Source: Bolinopsis microptera
Taxonomy: Eukaryota; Ctenophora; Tentaculata; Lobata; Bolinopsidae
Direction: 5' to 3'
DNA length: 64,000 bases
Assembly: GCF_026151205.1 (NCBI RefSeq)
Contig: NC_087078.1
Span: 16,323,118-16,387,117 of the forward strand
The position numbers and the translations under genes were made by a program. Below the pieces are notes generated by a model. The model worked only from the letters and a program-made list of their open reading frames with translations, was not told the DNA's origin and ran no database searches. Positions 33,839 to 46,164 of the stretch are shown one piece after another. The stretch's first letter is position 1, and the number at the start of each line of letters is the position of its first letter.

Positions 33839-36800
33839 ATGATTAGGATGAATATTCTAACTCATCTAAGTGCTGACGACAGCATCCTTCTCAACAGCGA
33901 CCACCACGACATAGCCTCCCACCAGGACGTCATCTCTCATGACGTCATCAATCCACTCGTGACGTCATCAAACCCACGTGACATCATAAACCCTCTTGTG
34001 ACCACCTCACAGCAGCTACTGAGCCACCAAATGCAGCGGCCCCTCCTCGACTCAATGTCTCAGAACATGACGTCTAGCATGTCCTGTGAGCGGCGAGCAG
34101 CCGAGCTGTCCTCCTACAACAGTAACAACCCTGCCACTGACGATGAGAGAGTGGTGCAGGCTATTTTAATATCTCACGATGGTCCACAGAGTTTCCCTCA
34201 GTTTAAAGATAATCAGCATCAACAACTTGGTTTGTGAAATACATTAAAATTCAACAAAATAGTTAGAAAATTAAGAAATTCCTTTCATCACCAAAATACA
34301 GAATATTTAAAACCTTTTCGGCTTAAATTGAAAAAATAACTCACAATTTTTGTAAACTTTTCAATCGTGTTTTCCTTGAAGACCAAAATTTCGCTGTAAG
34401 AGTTGCCTTGATAGTTGATAGTCAAAACCTCACCAGGATCGCCGTATGTGAAGATTACTGAACGGGACGGAAAGTTCGACTCGTGGGTAGTTTTACCACT
34501 GCGTGAGTTCCAGGAGATATATCAGAACAGTATCGACCTTGTGAGGAGACATTTGTTCGGAGCTCCTCTTTCTCACAAAGAGTATGTTAGATATGTTAGA
34601 TATGTTAAATACCTTACGAGACATATTTATATGGTACGAAATTTGGGGATTTTTGGAAAAAATGGGAAAAAATCCCCATATTTTCGTATTGAATTTCTGA
34701 AATTTCGTACTGAATTACTGTATTTCTGAAAAAAAATCCCCATATTTTCGTTCCCCCATAATTTCGATCCCCGCTAATTATGATCCACATAAATATGTCT
34801 TGTAAGGTATGTTAGAACTTTTACACTTTAGTTTTAAGTGTTTGTTTGACACTCTGATGCAGCTTTTTGGTATAATATGCTCTGAAAGATATAAACGAAA
34901 CATGTACATGTAATAAACAAATACTGGGAAATACTGTATAGGTCCTTATAACTTACTTTTTCTACTAACTTGTACATACATTCACGTTGCTAAACACGAC
35001 GACTTTACTAAAAGGGTACGCTTAACACGACGACTTTACTAAAAAGGTACGCTTAACACGACGACTTTACTAAAAGGGTACGCTTAACACGACGACTTTA
35101 CTAAAAAGGTACGCTTAACACGACGACTTTACTAAAAAGGTACGCTTAACACGACGACTTTACTAAAAGGGTACGCTTAACACGACGACTTTACTAAAAA
35201 GGTACGCTTAACACGACGACTTTACTAAAAGGGTACGTTAATAACACGACGACTAAATAAGACCACATATTACAGCAGCAGTGTACCGGGAGTGTTCCCA
35301 TGTGAAGATTGTGGATATGTGTATAACAAGGAGTATAACTTACAACGACACCGCAAGGAGAAACATGCCATCATTGTCAAACGGGTCAAGGTAAGATTAT
35401 GATATATAAAATATTACCTAGGTCGAAACTTTTTCGGCTCGTTCCGTTTTACACAGACGTTTGCATTGGAAGAGTTTTGTTCGGGTTCTGTTACTTTGTT
35501 AGTGTAAAAATAATCATCAATGAGGAACCACAGCATAAGCACTGTCAAAAATATCACCTTTTTAAATATGTTATGATTTTTCACTGATAAGTTGATAAAA
35601 TGATAGATGAACCGTCTTTTCCTCCCCCAGTGTCCGTATTGTGGCAAGTTCTACATCAGAGAAGACAATTTATTGCGGCATGTGAGGAATGTACACAATC
35701 AAGATGAGCGTTGTGTTTGTATCCACTGCGGCGCTGACTTCTACAGATACGCCAGCCTAAAGCGCCACATACTGGTTCCACATAATTATTATAATTATAA
35801 TAATTATGTAGATAATTGCAATTGTTTGAATCAGCAATATTAGTATTTTCATGTCGTTTTAGTTTAAAAGTTTAAACAGTTAACGCTCTCGACTTGAATT
35901 TAATCAAGTTTGTACAATATGTTCTTTCTCATTGTCAACACAATTTGCTTGCAGACGAAACACAAAGATTCGAAAGTTCACAAGTGTAACTTGTGTCCCA
36001 AGTCTTTTGCTTTTAAATGGGAGCTGAAGATACACAATCAGAACGCGCACGTCGTTGACCCTGGTTACACAGTGAGTCACTCGATATCTGCGATTTAAAA
36101 CATTGATATAACGACGTTAATATAACGACATTGATATCACAACTTCATTTCCATATTATAATAGATATATTCTAGAAGTACATAACTCGCATTCTCATCA
36201 CATTTGTTCCTAATTATTGTCTGAAATAACTTTAAAGATTACATTCCAAGCAACACACAATAACTTCAGTGTGAGTTGTGTAACAAGAATTACAAACGTC
36301 CCCAATCGCTCGCTGAACACAAGAAATTCTACCACGAAGGTCAGCGCGTGATCTGTAAGATAGACAACTGTAACGAACTGTTCAACACCATGGCAAACTT
36401 CAAGCGCCACAAGCGCGAGATGCACATGTCAGGTGATATAACTATGAAGCGCGGCCCCGCACAGAGTGAGGAGAGGTTTAAGTCGTACCAGATAGTTCCG
36501 GTGGAGAGTCTGGGGGTGGTGCGGTGCTGCGAGTGCGGGTTACCGTGCCACGGTCGCTCCGAACTCCAGAAACATTACAAAAAGGAGCATAAGAACTGTG
36601 CTGTGGATGGCACGGTAACGCGGCAGAAACCGCGCAAAACAGCAGACATCATGTACAAGTGTAACCAATGTCACACTACTTTTAAGGAAATGACAAGTTA
36701 CGAGAGTCACATCGCCAAGTTCCACTCGAGTGCCTCTCCGGAGTTGTCAGTTCAGTTTCCGTTTGGGAAGGGCTCTGTTTCTTGTTGTGATGGTGCCTGT

Positions 36801-36893
36801 GATAACACCGGACTGGATTTAAGTGTGACGTCACAGTTGTTAGCCATTCAGGATTGTGTGCCTTCTTCTAGTAATAATCATAATCTTTTATAA
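33839..36893 (+). CDS. Multi-exon C2H2 zinc-finger protein, eight fingers
   Basis: Six exons join in one frame: 33839-34229, 34437-34581, 35276-35390 (or from 35279), 35631-35807, 35955-36071 and 36270-36893, 522 residues. The N-terminal 130 residues are rich in Ser, His, Asp and Gln with repeated VINPLVT/IINPLVT; the second exon (KITERDGKFDSWVVLPLREF) matches no domain I recognise. Fingers: CEDCGYVYNKEYNLQRH, CPYCGKFYIREDNLLRH, CIHCGADFYRYASLKRH, CNLCPKSFAFKWELKIH, CELCNKNYKRPQSLAEH, CKIDNCNELFNTMANFKRH, CCECGLPCHGRSELQKH and CNQCHTTFKEMTSYESH. Linkers are not TGEKP-type, so it resembles the 18.3-kb gene rather than the cluster. The two older genes bracket the young tandem cluster. Likely nuclear regulator, target unknown. 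Exon 4 ends in a NYYNYNNY tail made by an AT repeat. Confidence 0.8.
34582..34610 (+). repeat. 9-bp repeat x3 starting at a splice donor
   Basis: The donor GTATGTTAG of the exon 34437-34581 is followed by ATATGTTAG and ATATGTTAA, so the first intron bases are repeated three times. Confidence 0.7.
34611..34809. mobile_element. MITE of about 200 bp, TA-flanked (mariner-like)
   Basis: Inverted ends CCTTACGAGACATATTTAT and its near-complement at 34786-34808, with TA on both outer sides as expected for Tc1/mariner derivatives. The interior repeats AATCCCCATATTTTCGT twice. It sits 30 bp after the donor at 34582. Confidence 0.7.
34992..35254 (+). repeat. 31-bp tandem repeat x8 before a zinc-finger exon
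   Basis: Eight full units containing CACGACGACTTTACTAAAA, with a G/A variant in the next base (AGGG or AAGG), plus a partial ninth unit. It ends about 20 bp upstream of the acceptor at 35275. Confidence 0.95.
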
Positions 36894-37573
36894 CATCGGG
36901 AATGTACAATGTTACAATGTAGTCCTGTAAACCCCGATTTACCGCAGTGTTTGAGGGAAGGAAACTGCCGGAGTAAGTCGAGGTTTGTGGTATAGCAATA
37001 GAATATTTTGTAACCAATGTCAACGTTATCTTGTTGAAAACAATTTAAAGTAATTTAAATATTTTATTTGAAATTTCAAGTGTCAGTATTTCAGTTTGGA
37101 TCTTCAACCTCTTTTGTATACGCTTATTATTTATTTACATTTTCTCAGTTCATGGTTTTTTGACAGTAGGTTTATACAGCAAATTTATAAAGAAACATTT
37201 GCAAAATTTCCTGTTTATGAATTAGAATGTATTATAACAGAATAGCTAATGTTTAAAAAGCTCGACAAAATTTAGTTCCATAATTGCCCTAATTGTAATT
37301 TTATTTATATGATGTAATACTTATTTTTAAGAATAAAAAATGACATTTGTTTTCAATTAAAATGGGACTTGGTATTTCTACCATGCCATGCAGAGTCAGA
37401 AGAACAAAATATACGCTAGTAAATTGTTGCTCAAATAATTTATTTGCCAGCCAATTCAAATCATCTGTCTCCACGCTCATCAATTAAATTTAATAAGAAT
37501 ACATCACATACATTTTAGCGCTGACAATTGTATTTTAATTTTGAATCTCATGATACATAGGAAGTAGCACAGA
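36894..37573. other. Spacer between the zinc-finger gene and CPSF6
   Basis: AT-rich, with probable 3'UTR and poly(A) signals of the upstream gene. The presumed 5' acceptor CATAG lies 13 bp before the CPSF6 ATG. No gene seen. Confidence 0.4.
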
Positions 37574-40500
37574 ATGGCAACATTAGACGACATAGATTTG
37601 TACGGAGATGGCCTAGCTACTGAGCTTAATGTGTCACAGTCTGTCAGTACACCCGTAAGTTTTCACATCGGAATATTTTATTAATATGAATTATGTTGTA
37701 ACTAAAATTGTGATTGAGTCATACTTCATTCATCTATTCAGGTTATGATGTTTTTGGCTACATCTTATTTTATGTTTGATTGACAGTTACATCTTTACAC
37801 TTTATGACTTACTTCTAACAGAAAACTTAACATTTTGTAGGTGGTGTCATCTCCGTATATCAAGCCAGAACCAACACCCCAGATAAAGCTAGAACCAACC
37901 ACAATGGTCACCCCAGCTCCTCTCCCTTTTCCTCCTCCAACCGCCATTACAGTCAAGGTACTGGGACTCATGTTCAGGCTGCTGTCTTGAATTGTTTCAC
38001 AATTACATGGTTAAGTTATCACAAAACGTGTGTGACTTGATAAATATTATATGCAAAAGTATGCGTGAATATTATAATATGCAGTATTCATGCTGAATAT
38101 TCATCTGAAATTAACAGAGTATCATTTCCAGTCTCTCGCTCCGCCAGTTTCTCTAGTTTCGTTAATACAAGAAAGTTATGCCTGCCATGAAGCAACCGGC
38201 GATTCTAATGATCAATTTTTATTGTATTATAATTTATTTGAACTGTATAATTATTGTATATTATGTACGTTTTCCGTTCTCACTTCTTGATGTTTTATAT
38301 TATAATTGATTAATATTGTAATCCATTTTTATGGAGATTGTACTATTGTTGAATGCATTTTTTTAGTTACTTTCTTGGTGGTTTCCCACGAGCAAATTTG
38401 TTTGATAATTGATTGTGTAATTTGAATGAATATTTTTATTCAAGTCTCCTTTTACCTGGAAAATTTAGAACGGATATAAATTACCCTAAATTATCATTCA
38501 TCATAATTTAAAACAGTCTTTCCTGCTTCAGTCATTTTCACTCATTTAGGATTTTCCGATAAATTCGCATTATGATTTGAGCGTTAGAGATAACATACTA
38601 GCATTTTAAAGCTTTTTGAAAGACAACCCAACATATTATAATACAACTTTTATGGTTTTACTTCATTGTTTACAATTACAAGCTTGGAATAAGCAAGCTT
38701 TTTTTTTGTTGATCAACTAAAATTTGAATTTAAAACTCAAATAATTGTTCAGTCCAATGTTTGAGTAGAGTTGTTGTAAACAGCATTTAAACGAAAATAT
38801 TTGACAAATTTCTTTCTTAAGTATATGCCATAAGCATCGTTTAATCGCATGATCTTTAATTCATTTACGTGATTTAACTATTTTACGATTTAAGATTGAC
38901 ATTGTGATTGTTTTAAGAAATATAATGTATTTAATATCATGTGTAAATTGGCATTGTTTTAATCATTGAAATTGAATACAAGTTCTGGATTTTTAAATTT
39001 GAGTTTAAGGTATGGCGAAAGTATCATATTATAATTGTTTTCAGCAAATTTGTGTACTCTCGAGCATTGAGTTTTGTAAACTGTAATAAAATGAATTGGT
39101 TGGTAGCTAATAAATAGTAGGTTTCTATCTTGATTTTTCAAATGAAAATTATTGAAATATCGTTTCGGCAAATCTAGCCTAATGTGTTATATTTTACTTT
39201 CTGGAAATCTCAAAATGAGTAAAGTCTGTTAATGTGTAACGGGTGTATTATTTTCCACTTGAAATGATTATTTTTGTCGATTTCTTTCCTGTTGCTCTTT
39301 AAGAGAATTTCAAATAATTTATAGAATTTTTGCTTTCTTTTGGAATGTAATATTTAATGTTATGATAGTTGCAATTTAAGTTGTTTTCAATACTTTATTT
39401 TTCTAGATACTCATATAATTTACTCAGTTATTTTTTAAATTTAATGTTGTCACAATTTTCTTAGTTCATTTTTCACGATATAACGTTGGTAACGTTTTAA
39501 AAATTAAGTTTAACAAGAAAATAGATAATTCACGTATATGTACAATTTTATCGTCAAGGGTTTTCAAAAAGTTTCGCTTTTGTTTCCGTGAGAGATTTTT
39601 TAATGTGAGATAAATGTATGGAATGTACTGTGATATTGTGAGAATTTTAAGAACGAAACACTGGCGAAACACGCTGTGAATGGTAAGCCATACTAAATGT
39701 AAAAGGAATTTAGGGAACAAGCTTATCAATCATCATGGATTGGGAAATTGAGCAGCCATCCGCACGTAAGAAATGCGGCCGCATTTCTTGTTTATACTAT
39801 CCTTTCCTCATTCAGTGCTGAAATTCATACCTCAGTAATTGTTTTGAAAAGTCAAGTGATCATTCTTATAAAAGTTAAAGTTGAATTGTTGAATTGTACA
39901 GTGGCCTTTGAAAAGGTTCAATTTCGTTACTCTCCTGGTTTTGAACAGTTAATTGATAAGCTTGTTCGTAATTAATTTTACGTACTTTAAATATTCCTCT
40001 CAGATTTTTCAAAGTCTGTATATTTCTAAAGGTTAAGAAAGTAGTTTGTGGTTGCTTTTCTAACAAGTGTAATTTCAGCAAGAACCCGTTCCGATGCCAT
40101 CTACTCCTGCTATCCCTATTGCTGGGATGCCTGGAGGTAATTACTCTATTAATCAATCATTCCATTAAATTCATTAAGTTCGGAAAATTGAGTTGGTTTT
40201 AACAAGTTCACCTCCCGCTTTGACACGACTCTGTACTCTGGAGTCGGGTGTTACTTTTCTTTTATTTCTCGTGTTGGGACTGTCAGTTACCTTAACTGTC
40301 GTTCAAATTTCAGTGACTTACGTTACTCAAGACACGTTCGCTCAGCAGAACAGACATCAGTACATTGACCCAAATGACCCTAAATCGAGGACTGTGTACG
40401 TTGGAAATTTGACCTGGGTAAGTCAGATAGTGAAACTTTTACATCCTTGTACGCAAATATGACCCCTGCATTGCTACAATAGATGTGATAATTTTGTATT

Positions 40501-43500
40501 TTGACGACAATAGTGAAATACACAATTTTTCAATTACTTTAATACTTTGTCTCTTCTTTTTGTCGTCAACTTTTAATTTTTGTGCAGCTTTACGTCTATT
40601 TGTGGAGTGCTTGTTAAGAGTAACTAGTTCTCTTTTTTGTTTTTTGATGGTGCCGGACCATTGTGCCATATTCGCGCCCAATCAAAGCAATTTCACTGAA
40701 TTTGTAACGCGCGGTGAAGATATAACGGGTAAATGATCTCCGCGGCGCGTTGCATTTTGACGCGCGCAGTGCATGCATGTAATATATGATTTAATTCTTG
40801 ACTTCTATTCAGACTTCAGTCAATTTAATTTTAGACTTCATCACAGTTCGCATACATACTCATAATAAATGTTGAATAATACCATCCATTGATTCATTAT
40901 TGGTAAAAAGCAGTACCACAACTTCTCTGAAACAAAGTAAAACACTTTCAATTCCTTTTTGCAGTGGACTACCGACCAGGATCTGATCCACGCATGTGCT
41001 AGTCTGAACGTACGTGACGTTTCTAACATCAAGTTTTACGAGAATCGGACCAACGGCCAGAGCAAGGGTTATTGCGCTATTGATGTAGGAAGTTTGAACA
41101 GTGCTAAAACTCTCATGCATGAACTCAGGAACGTGTAAGTAACTTTAATAGCAGAAGCTCGTGACTTACTCTTCTCAGGCATTGTTATTTTTAGTTTTTA
41201 CAACAGCTTTTGATAGTGTTTCTCGGTTGAATTAAACCTTAAAACGTTATATTTCAGGACGATTCACAATGAACATCCATACGTGGCAATAGCTTCAAAA
41301 ACTCCTCTCTATTACTTTGAAACTGCATTAGGAATTAAGAACGACGACAAGAACAAAAAAGGTATGGAATTACAGAATTCCAGTAAATTGTACAGTTCTG
41401 ACGAATTTCGTTTAGATAATATACGTATAGTTGGGGGACGAGTAATTTCAAAGAGAGTCTTTTTCTGATTAACACTTTGTTCCTTCTGAAGTGAGTACTT
41501 AGAAAGCAGCGTCTAAATTTTACCATTACAGTTGGTTTCGATCCAGCAGTACCGCCATCAATGCCCGCGATGCCACCCAGAATGCCACCACTACCGCTTC
41601 CTGGAATGCCAGGTCTACCTCCCCCTGGAATGCCACCTCCGGGAATGCCTCGTATGCCACCACCAGGATGCCCTCTTCCTCCTCCCATGCCTCTCCCCAA
41701 CCCCCACATGGGTATTACTCCCATGTTACCTCCTCCTCCTAATCTAGCCAGACCTCCACCCAGTAAGTGCAGAGGAGTTCTAATAAAACTATTTTACTTC
41801 TACGTCATTCAACTTTAACATATGCTAATAACATACGTTTCTTATATATAATGTATTTAATATCATGTGTAAATTGGCATTGTTTTAATCATTGAAATTG
41901 AATACAAGTTCTGGATTTTTAAATTTGAGTTTAAGGCATGGCGAAAGTATCATATTATAATTGTTTTCAGCAAATTTGTGTACTCTCGAGCATTGAGTTT
42001 TGTAAACTGTAATAAAATGAATTGGTTGGTAGCTAATAAATAGTAGGTTTCTATCTTGATTTATGCTAATAACATACGTTTCTTAAATCTTGTAGTTTAT
42101 TGATAATTCCAGATTGAATTGAAGAAATTGTGCAGGTATTAAATATTTCCCCCTCAGTGGCTCTACCTCGACCGATGATGCCAACGATGCCCTTCGCACC
42201 CCTCTCGGTCCCCGTGAGTCAGATCGCCCCTCCACCCGTTAGTATCAGCGCTGCTCACGTTAACCCTGCGTTCCTGCCTGCTGTTGCCAAGGTAGGTCAT
42301 TTCTACAGATATTGTTATCTTGTCATTTCTACAGATATTGTTATCTTGTCATTTCTACAGATATTGTTATCTTGTCATTTCTACAGATATTGTTATCTTG
42401 TCATTTCTACAGATATTGTTATCTTGTTATGACTGAATGAATGTTTATTTTTTTCTTATGCCCGATTATGGATGACCCCGATTTTCAATTCTTAAAATTT
42501 ATTGGCTATCGGATAGTCAGCATGTGATTAGATGCTTGCTTCGATATATCGCGGTTGAGGAAAGAAATTGACTATCATTACTTACGAATCGTTGATATAT
42601 AATAAGCTCCTTGCTCCAGCCAGAGGACTTGATGAGTGAGCAAGAGAAAGAAGACATGATTGACAAGAACCACCAAGTGTGCAAGACAGCAATCCTCCGT
42701 GCATACGAAAGCTGCGACGCCAGGGACTACGACCAAGCGGAGGGTACTGTGGCGGCAGCACTAAAGATCATCAAGATGAGTGCTGTGTCAGACGATTCCA
42801 AGAGCAAAGCATTCATTTCAGATCTTGAAGAATGTTTGGCGTACGTTCAGAAAAGACAGAAGAAATCTAAGTAAGTCATATTTTCTAGTAGGGCTGTGGA
42901 CGTGTATAAACTGCACACGGAGCATTATATTTGCAGACATCAAATTTACTTTATATGTGAATATGAAAACGTTTCTCCGTGGAATTGAGATTCACTCTAA
43001 CATCCACAATTCTACAGGCAATCAGGGAGGTCTGGTTCGCATCGGAGGACCGAGCGGACATCGGAGAAGAAAGCGGAGAGATCCTCAGATCGGCGTAGAA
43101 CTAGATCACGATCCCAGGAAGAAAATAGAGACCGGAAAAGAGACAAACGTTCAGATAGATCAGACAACACCAGATCTGAAAATTCCAGATCCGACAACAC
43201 CAGATCTGAAAATTCCAGATCTGACAACACCAGATCTGAAAATTCCAGATCTGACAACACCAGATCTGAAAATTCCAGATCTGACAACTCCAGGTTGAGC
43301 TACTGTGGGACTTAATAAGAATTCGTTTCTTGGTTTCATTTTCGATTTCGTCAATTTTGATCAGTATACTTTTTCATCCAATTTATTGCATCTCTAGCTC
43401 TTTTCTTATCTCATACTTAGCGCATTTGCACAGGCGAAGGATGAAAACCAGAATTCAGTGAGGTGCTGCCTATTAATATTTGTTTGTTACAGGTCTTACA

Positions 43501-43559
43501 ACGACCGTTCTAAAGACTACGAAGACTACAAAGAACTGAGAAGGCGCGAACTGATCTGA
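37574..43559 (+). CDS. CPSF6: CPSF6-like cleavage factor Im subunit, 11 exons
   Basis: Large subunit of cleavage factor Im, which binds UGUA sites with the 25-kDa subunit and directs mRNA 3'-end processing and poly(A) site choice in the nucleus. Exons: 37574-37654, 37841-37957, 40079-40136, 40314-40417, 40965-41134, 41258-41361, 41532-41762, 42158-42291, 42620-42870, 43018-43293, 43493-43559; phases agree throughout and give 530 residues (human CPSF6 551). The N-terminus DDIDLYGD matches the family. One RRM (about 111-190) has RNP2 VYVGNL and RNP1 GQSKGYCAI. A proline/methionine-rich region follows (211-330) with the family motif AHVNPAF, then a helical segment (334-416) and an Arg/Ser-rich tail (417-530) with a four-fold SDNTRSENSR repeat. 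Whether it is CPSF6 or its relative CPSF7 is not fully settled; RS tail and AHVNPAF favour CPSF6. Confidence 0.92.
37958..40078. other. CPSF6 intron 2 with the source of a 216-bp duplication
   Basis: A 2.1-kb AT-rich intron. Segment 38921-39136 recurs at 41847-42062 with a single mismatch. Otherwise no coding segment, RNA gene or clear mobile element seen. Confidence 0.55.
41821..42085. repeat. Copied 216-bp segment flanked by a 24-bp duplication
   Basis: The segment 41847-42062 matches 38921-39136 (one mismatch: AAGGCATGG against AAGGTATGG). It is bracketed by two copies of TATGCTAATAACATACGTTT plus four bases (41821-41844 and 42062-42085), so the copy was inserted between duplicated target bases in CPSF6 intron 7. 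Confidence 0.9.
42297..42427 (+). repeat. 26-bp tandem repeat x5 just after a CPSF6 donor
   Basis: Five units of TCATTTCTACAGATATTGTT plus ATCTTG begin 5 bp after the donor GTAGGT of exon 42158-42291. Each unit carries TTTCTACAG, a good-looking acceptor. Confidence 0.93.
43168..43290 (+). repeat. In-frame 30-bp repeat in the CPSF6 RS-like tail
   Basis: About four 30-bp units (CAGATCTGAAAATTCCAGAT core) encode SDNTRSENSR. The unit length keeps the frame, so copy number could vary without breaking the protein. Confidence 0.9.
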
Positions 43560-44769
43560 CACTCCCCAACTTGAATTCCTCATACTCCGTTCCTCCTGAA
43601 TAAAACTCGGCAATTTTCTCCAGTTTATTGTGTTATTTATCCGTGTTTTAAGGGTGGTAGCTTGGACATGGTTCATTTGTTCTACAGTTTCAGTCACTTT
43701 TTCGGAGACCGAATTATGTCTAAATATTGTTGGTATATGTTTTAAAAGGGCAAACAATGCTTAAACAATGTGTTTCTATTATTATAATCATTTGCTTTTA
43801 AGGCATTGGACCGTTTTATTCTTTTATTGGTAGCATTGCATGCGAGTTGCATTAATCGCATTGTTAATGAATCGGGACGATTTGATATTGTAGTGGTTGT
43901 TAATCTTTGGTACGCGGTCTTACAGATAAGCTATAAATTATTTTTTTTCGATTTTCTGCTTAAAACTTCTTTCATTTGTTTCTCGTCAAGTTGATTCCTT
44001 CGCCGAATAAATTAAATTTTTGCGGTGATGTTGGACAGATGCCAAATAAACTCACCAAACGAGACCATAAGAATGTAGTCAGACTCAGTGTAATAAGCGC
44101 CATGAGTTGGCACAGATTTTTGTTTTCGATTTTGATAAAATTAAAGGTACGGAAAAAATATTTTCGGCCCATACTGATCAGAGAAGCATGAAACGTAGAG
44201 GAAAGTGGTTTCCCGGAAAACATTAAAAATTGGTGACTTCGAAAATGTTACCTCCGAGTCATTCTCGATATTTACCTCTGACGGCAGTCTCCCCGCTTCC
44301 GAGCATCGCAAAGGGGAATGATTCCAAGATCGTATATCGAGGAGTATGTACTGTTCAATCTATAAATGGGTTAAAATTAGCAGTTTTTTCCCTACTTATG
44401 ATTAAAATTAAAGAATGAAGCAGAAAGTTAGAATTTAGTAACTGACCTCAACTAAAAGTAAACCTGAAAGTATCGATGTGTAAACTTGTGATGTCCATGT
44501 CAGTGTGTTCTAGTCAGCGAAACAGTGCGTCAGGAATGTTCAAGACTTTTAGTCAAGAACCTCATCACAACTTTCTCGCAAGTGTTATGTGAGGCCGGTA
44601 ATATTGTTATTTATCTTATCATAATCGAGTGTTTGGGCCTGTTTTGTTTTAAAGTATTTATTTGTATGGTGCCCAAAACTTTGGCCCTAGTCAAAGTTTT
44701 GGACACCATTCAAGAAGTTATAATAATATTACTCTTTAAGACTAAGTAATAACATCAGTTCAACATAGA
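43560..44769. other. Convergent intergenic stretch
   Basis: Between the CPSF6 stop codon and the 3' end of the minus-strand F5/8C-like gene. An AATAAA at 43600 probably serves CPSF6. No gene recognised; short frames on both strands have no family signature. Confidence 0.45.
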
Positions 44770-46164
44770 TTAAAGTAATCTTTTTGATTTGAACCTACCC
44801 ATTTCCCATCCAATGACAGCCAATTCATGTAATACAAGTTCTCCGGTAGCCTTGTAGAATTTGACATTATCACCCTTCCAGTTGCATTCAATTCTGTAAG
44901 TTTGTTCTTCTCTCGTCAGTTTATCGTGGAGATCGAGTTGGCCGCAAGCTTTTTGTCTAAGGTTATTCCCTTGGTAGACCATAACAGTGGCCCCAGATTG
45001 TTCCTCCTTACACGTTTTGAATTTCTCCAAGCTCGTGGTGCAGTGATCTTTTTCTACATACCAAGCCGTGAAAAACTGGCTGAAGACCACCACTTCGTCG
45101 ATGAAATAAATCTTGTCCAAAGCAAGGTTAAGCCATACATCTTCTCCAAATGCGAAAGCTGCTGTGGAGAGGTCGTTGTCAAAGGACTTGTCTGCAGAGA
45201 AGTTATCCTCATCACTATCTTTTGTGTTAGATTGGGTTGCTGTTATTGAAGTGATCTCTTGCGGTTCATCTGATGTTGCTGAAAAAGAAGCAAGAAGTGA
45301 TGATAATGTTAGCTCAATTTACAATTTATAAGCATGGAATTTTGTCAGCTGCTGGCTGCTGCAGTGCTGCTCGAATTATCATGTATTAATTTCATAATAC
45401 TATATCACTTACCAGAGGGAGAATAAAACACATCAATCTCCGAGAAAGACAGTGTTGATCTTTCTGTCAAATCTCTATCAGTCATCATTACCTGATCTCC
45501 AACGAGTTTGCAATAGAATGTGTATGTTTGAGCCTCTACACTTCGTGATTTGCTATTAACAACAATGATTCCACATAGAGACTTTTTACCAGTTTCTGTG
45601 TTGACGACATTTACCTCAGTGTTGCTAAGTACGTGAGTGCAACAGTCCATCCTATTGATGACTACTATTTTTGTGATGGAATAAACCTTTCCCAAATTGA
45701 ATTTCACCCAGTTTGCCTTACTAAAATCACCTCCATCTTTTGGGGCATACATGGTGTTTAAATTATCATCATACGCTTTTTCTGGTATTTGCCCGTTCGC
45801 GTTCGGGTGAATGCTCTGTGCCTCTGACGATACTATTTGTATCGGCTGGTCAATTCCCTCTGAAAATATGTATTTATATTATATTTATTAACAATGCCAA
45901 AATGCTCTAATAAAAACATCAACCTTTATTATTTATGCAACAGCAAACATTCTCTTTGTAACATAAGGAGAAATAGCCGAAGAAATCATTATAAGAATGA
46001 TTATACCGGATTACTGCAAGCTGTTTTAAAGGTAGAAATATAAAATAAGCTGTTATGAGTGACTAGGGAGTGCATGACTACAATAACATGTACATACCAA
46101 CAAAAGTTGTTATCCTCAAGACTAGGAGAACTCCAAAGAGCTTGAGAATGAGAAGCTGTAACAT
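44770..46164 (-). CDS. Secreted protein with two F5/8 type C-like domains
   Basis: Three exons on the minus strand: 46098-46164, 45413-45859 and 44770-45278 (stop at its low end), 340 residues, phases consistent. It starts with a clear signal peptide (MLQLLILKLFGVLLVL) and then has two galactose-binding-like modules, about residues 25-170 (AYDDNLNTMYAP, NWVKFNLGKVYSITKIVVIN, then FYCKLVGDQVMM, SEIDVFY) and 175-335 (ATQSNTKDSDEDNFSADKSF, EDVWLNLALDKIYFIDEVVV, CNWKGDNVKFYKATGEL). The order (variable loop, W-V-x-F/L-N-L-G-K, I-x-x-V-V-V) is that of discoidin and fucolectin folds. Such lectin-like proteins are numerous in cnidarians and serve in recognition or attachment. The ligand is not known. 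No transmembrane segment after the signal peptide. Confidence 0.78.

Noticed and set aside
41335-41724. Minus-strand Gly-rich frame opposite CPSF6 exon 7
   Set aside because: It is the complement of the proline-rich exon, which has matching phases and family motifs on the plus strand.
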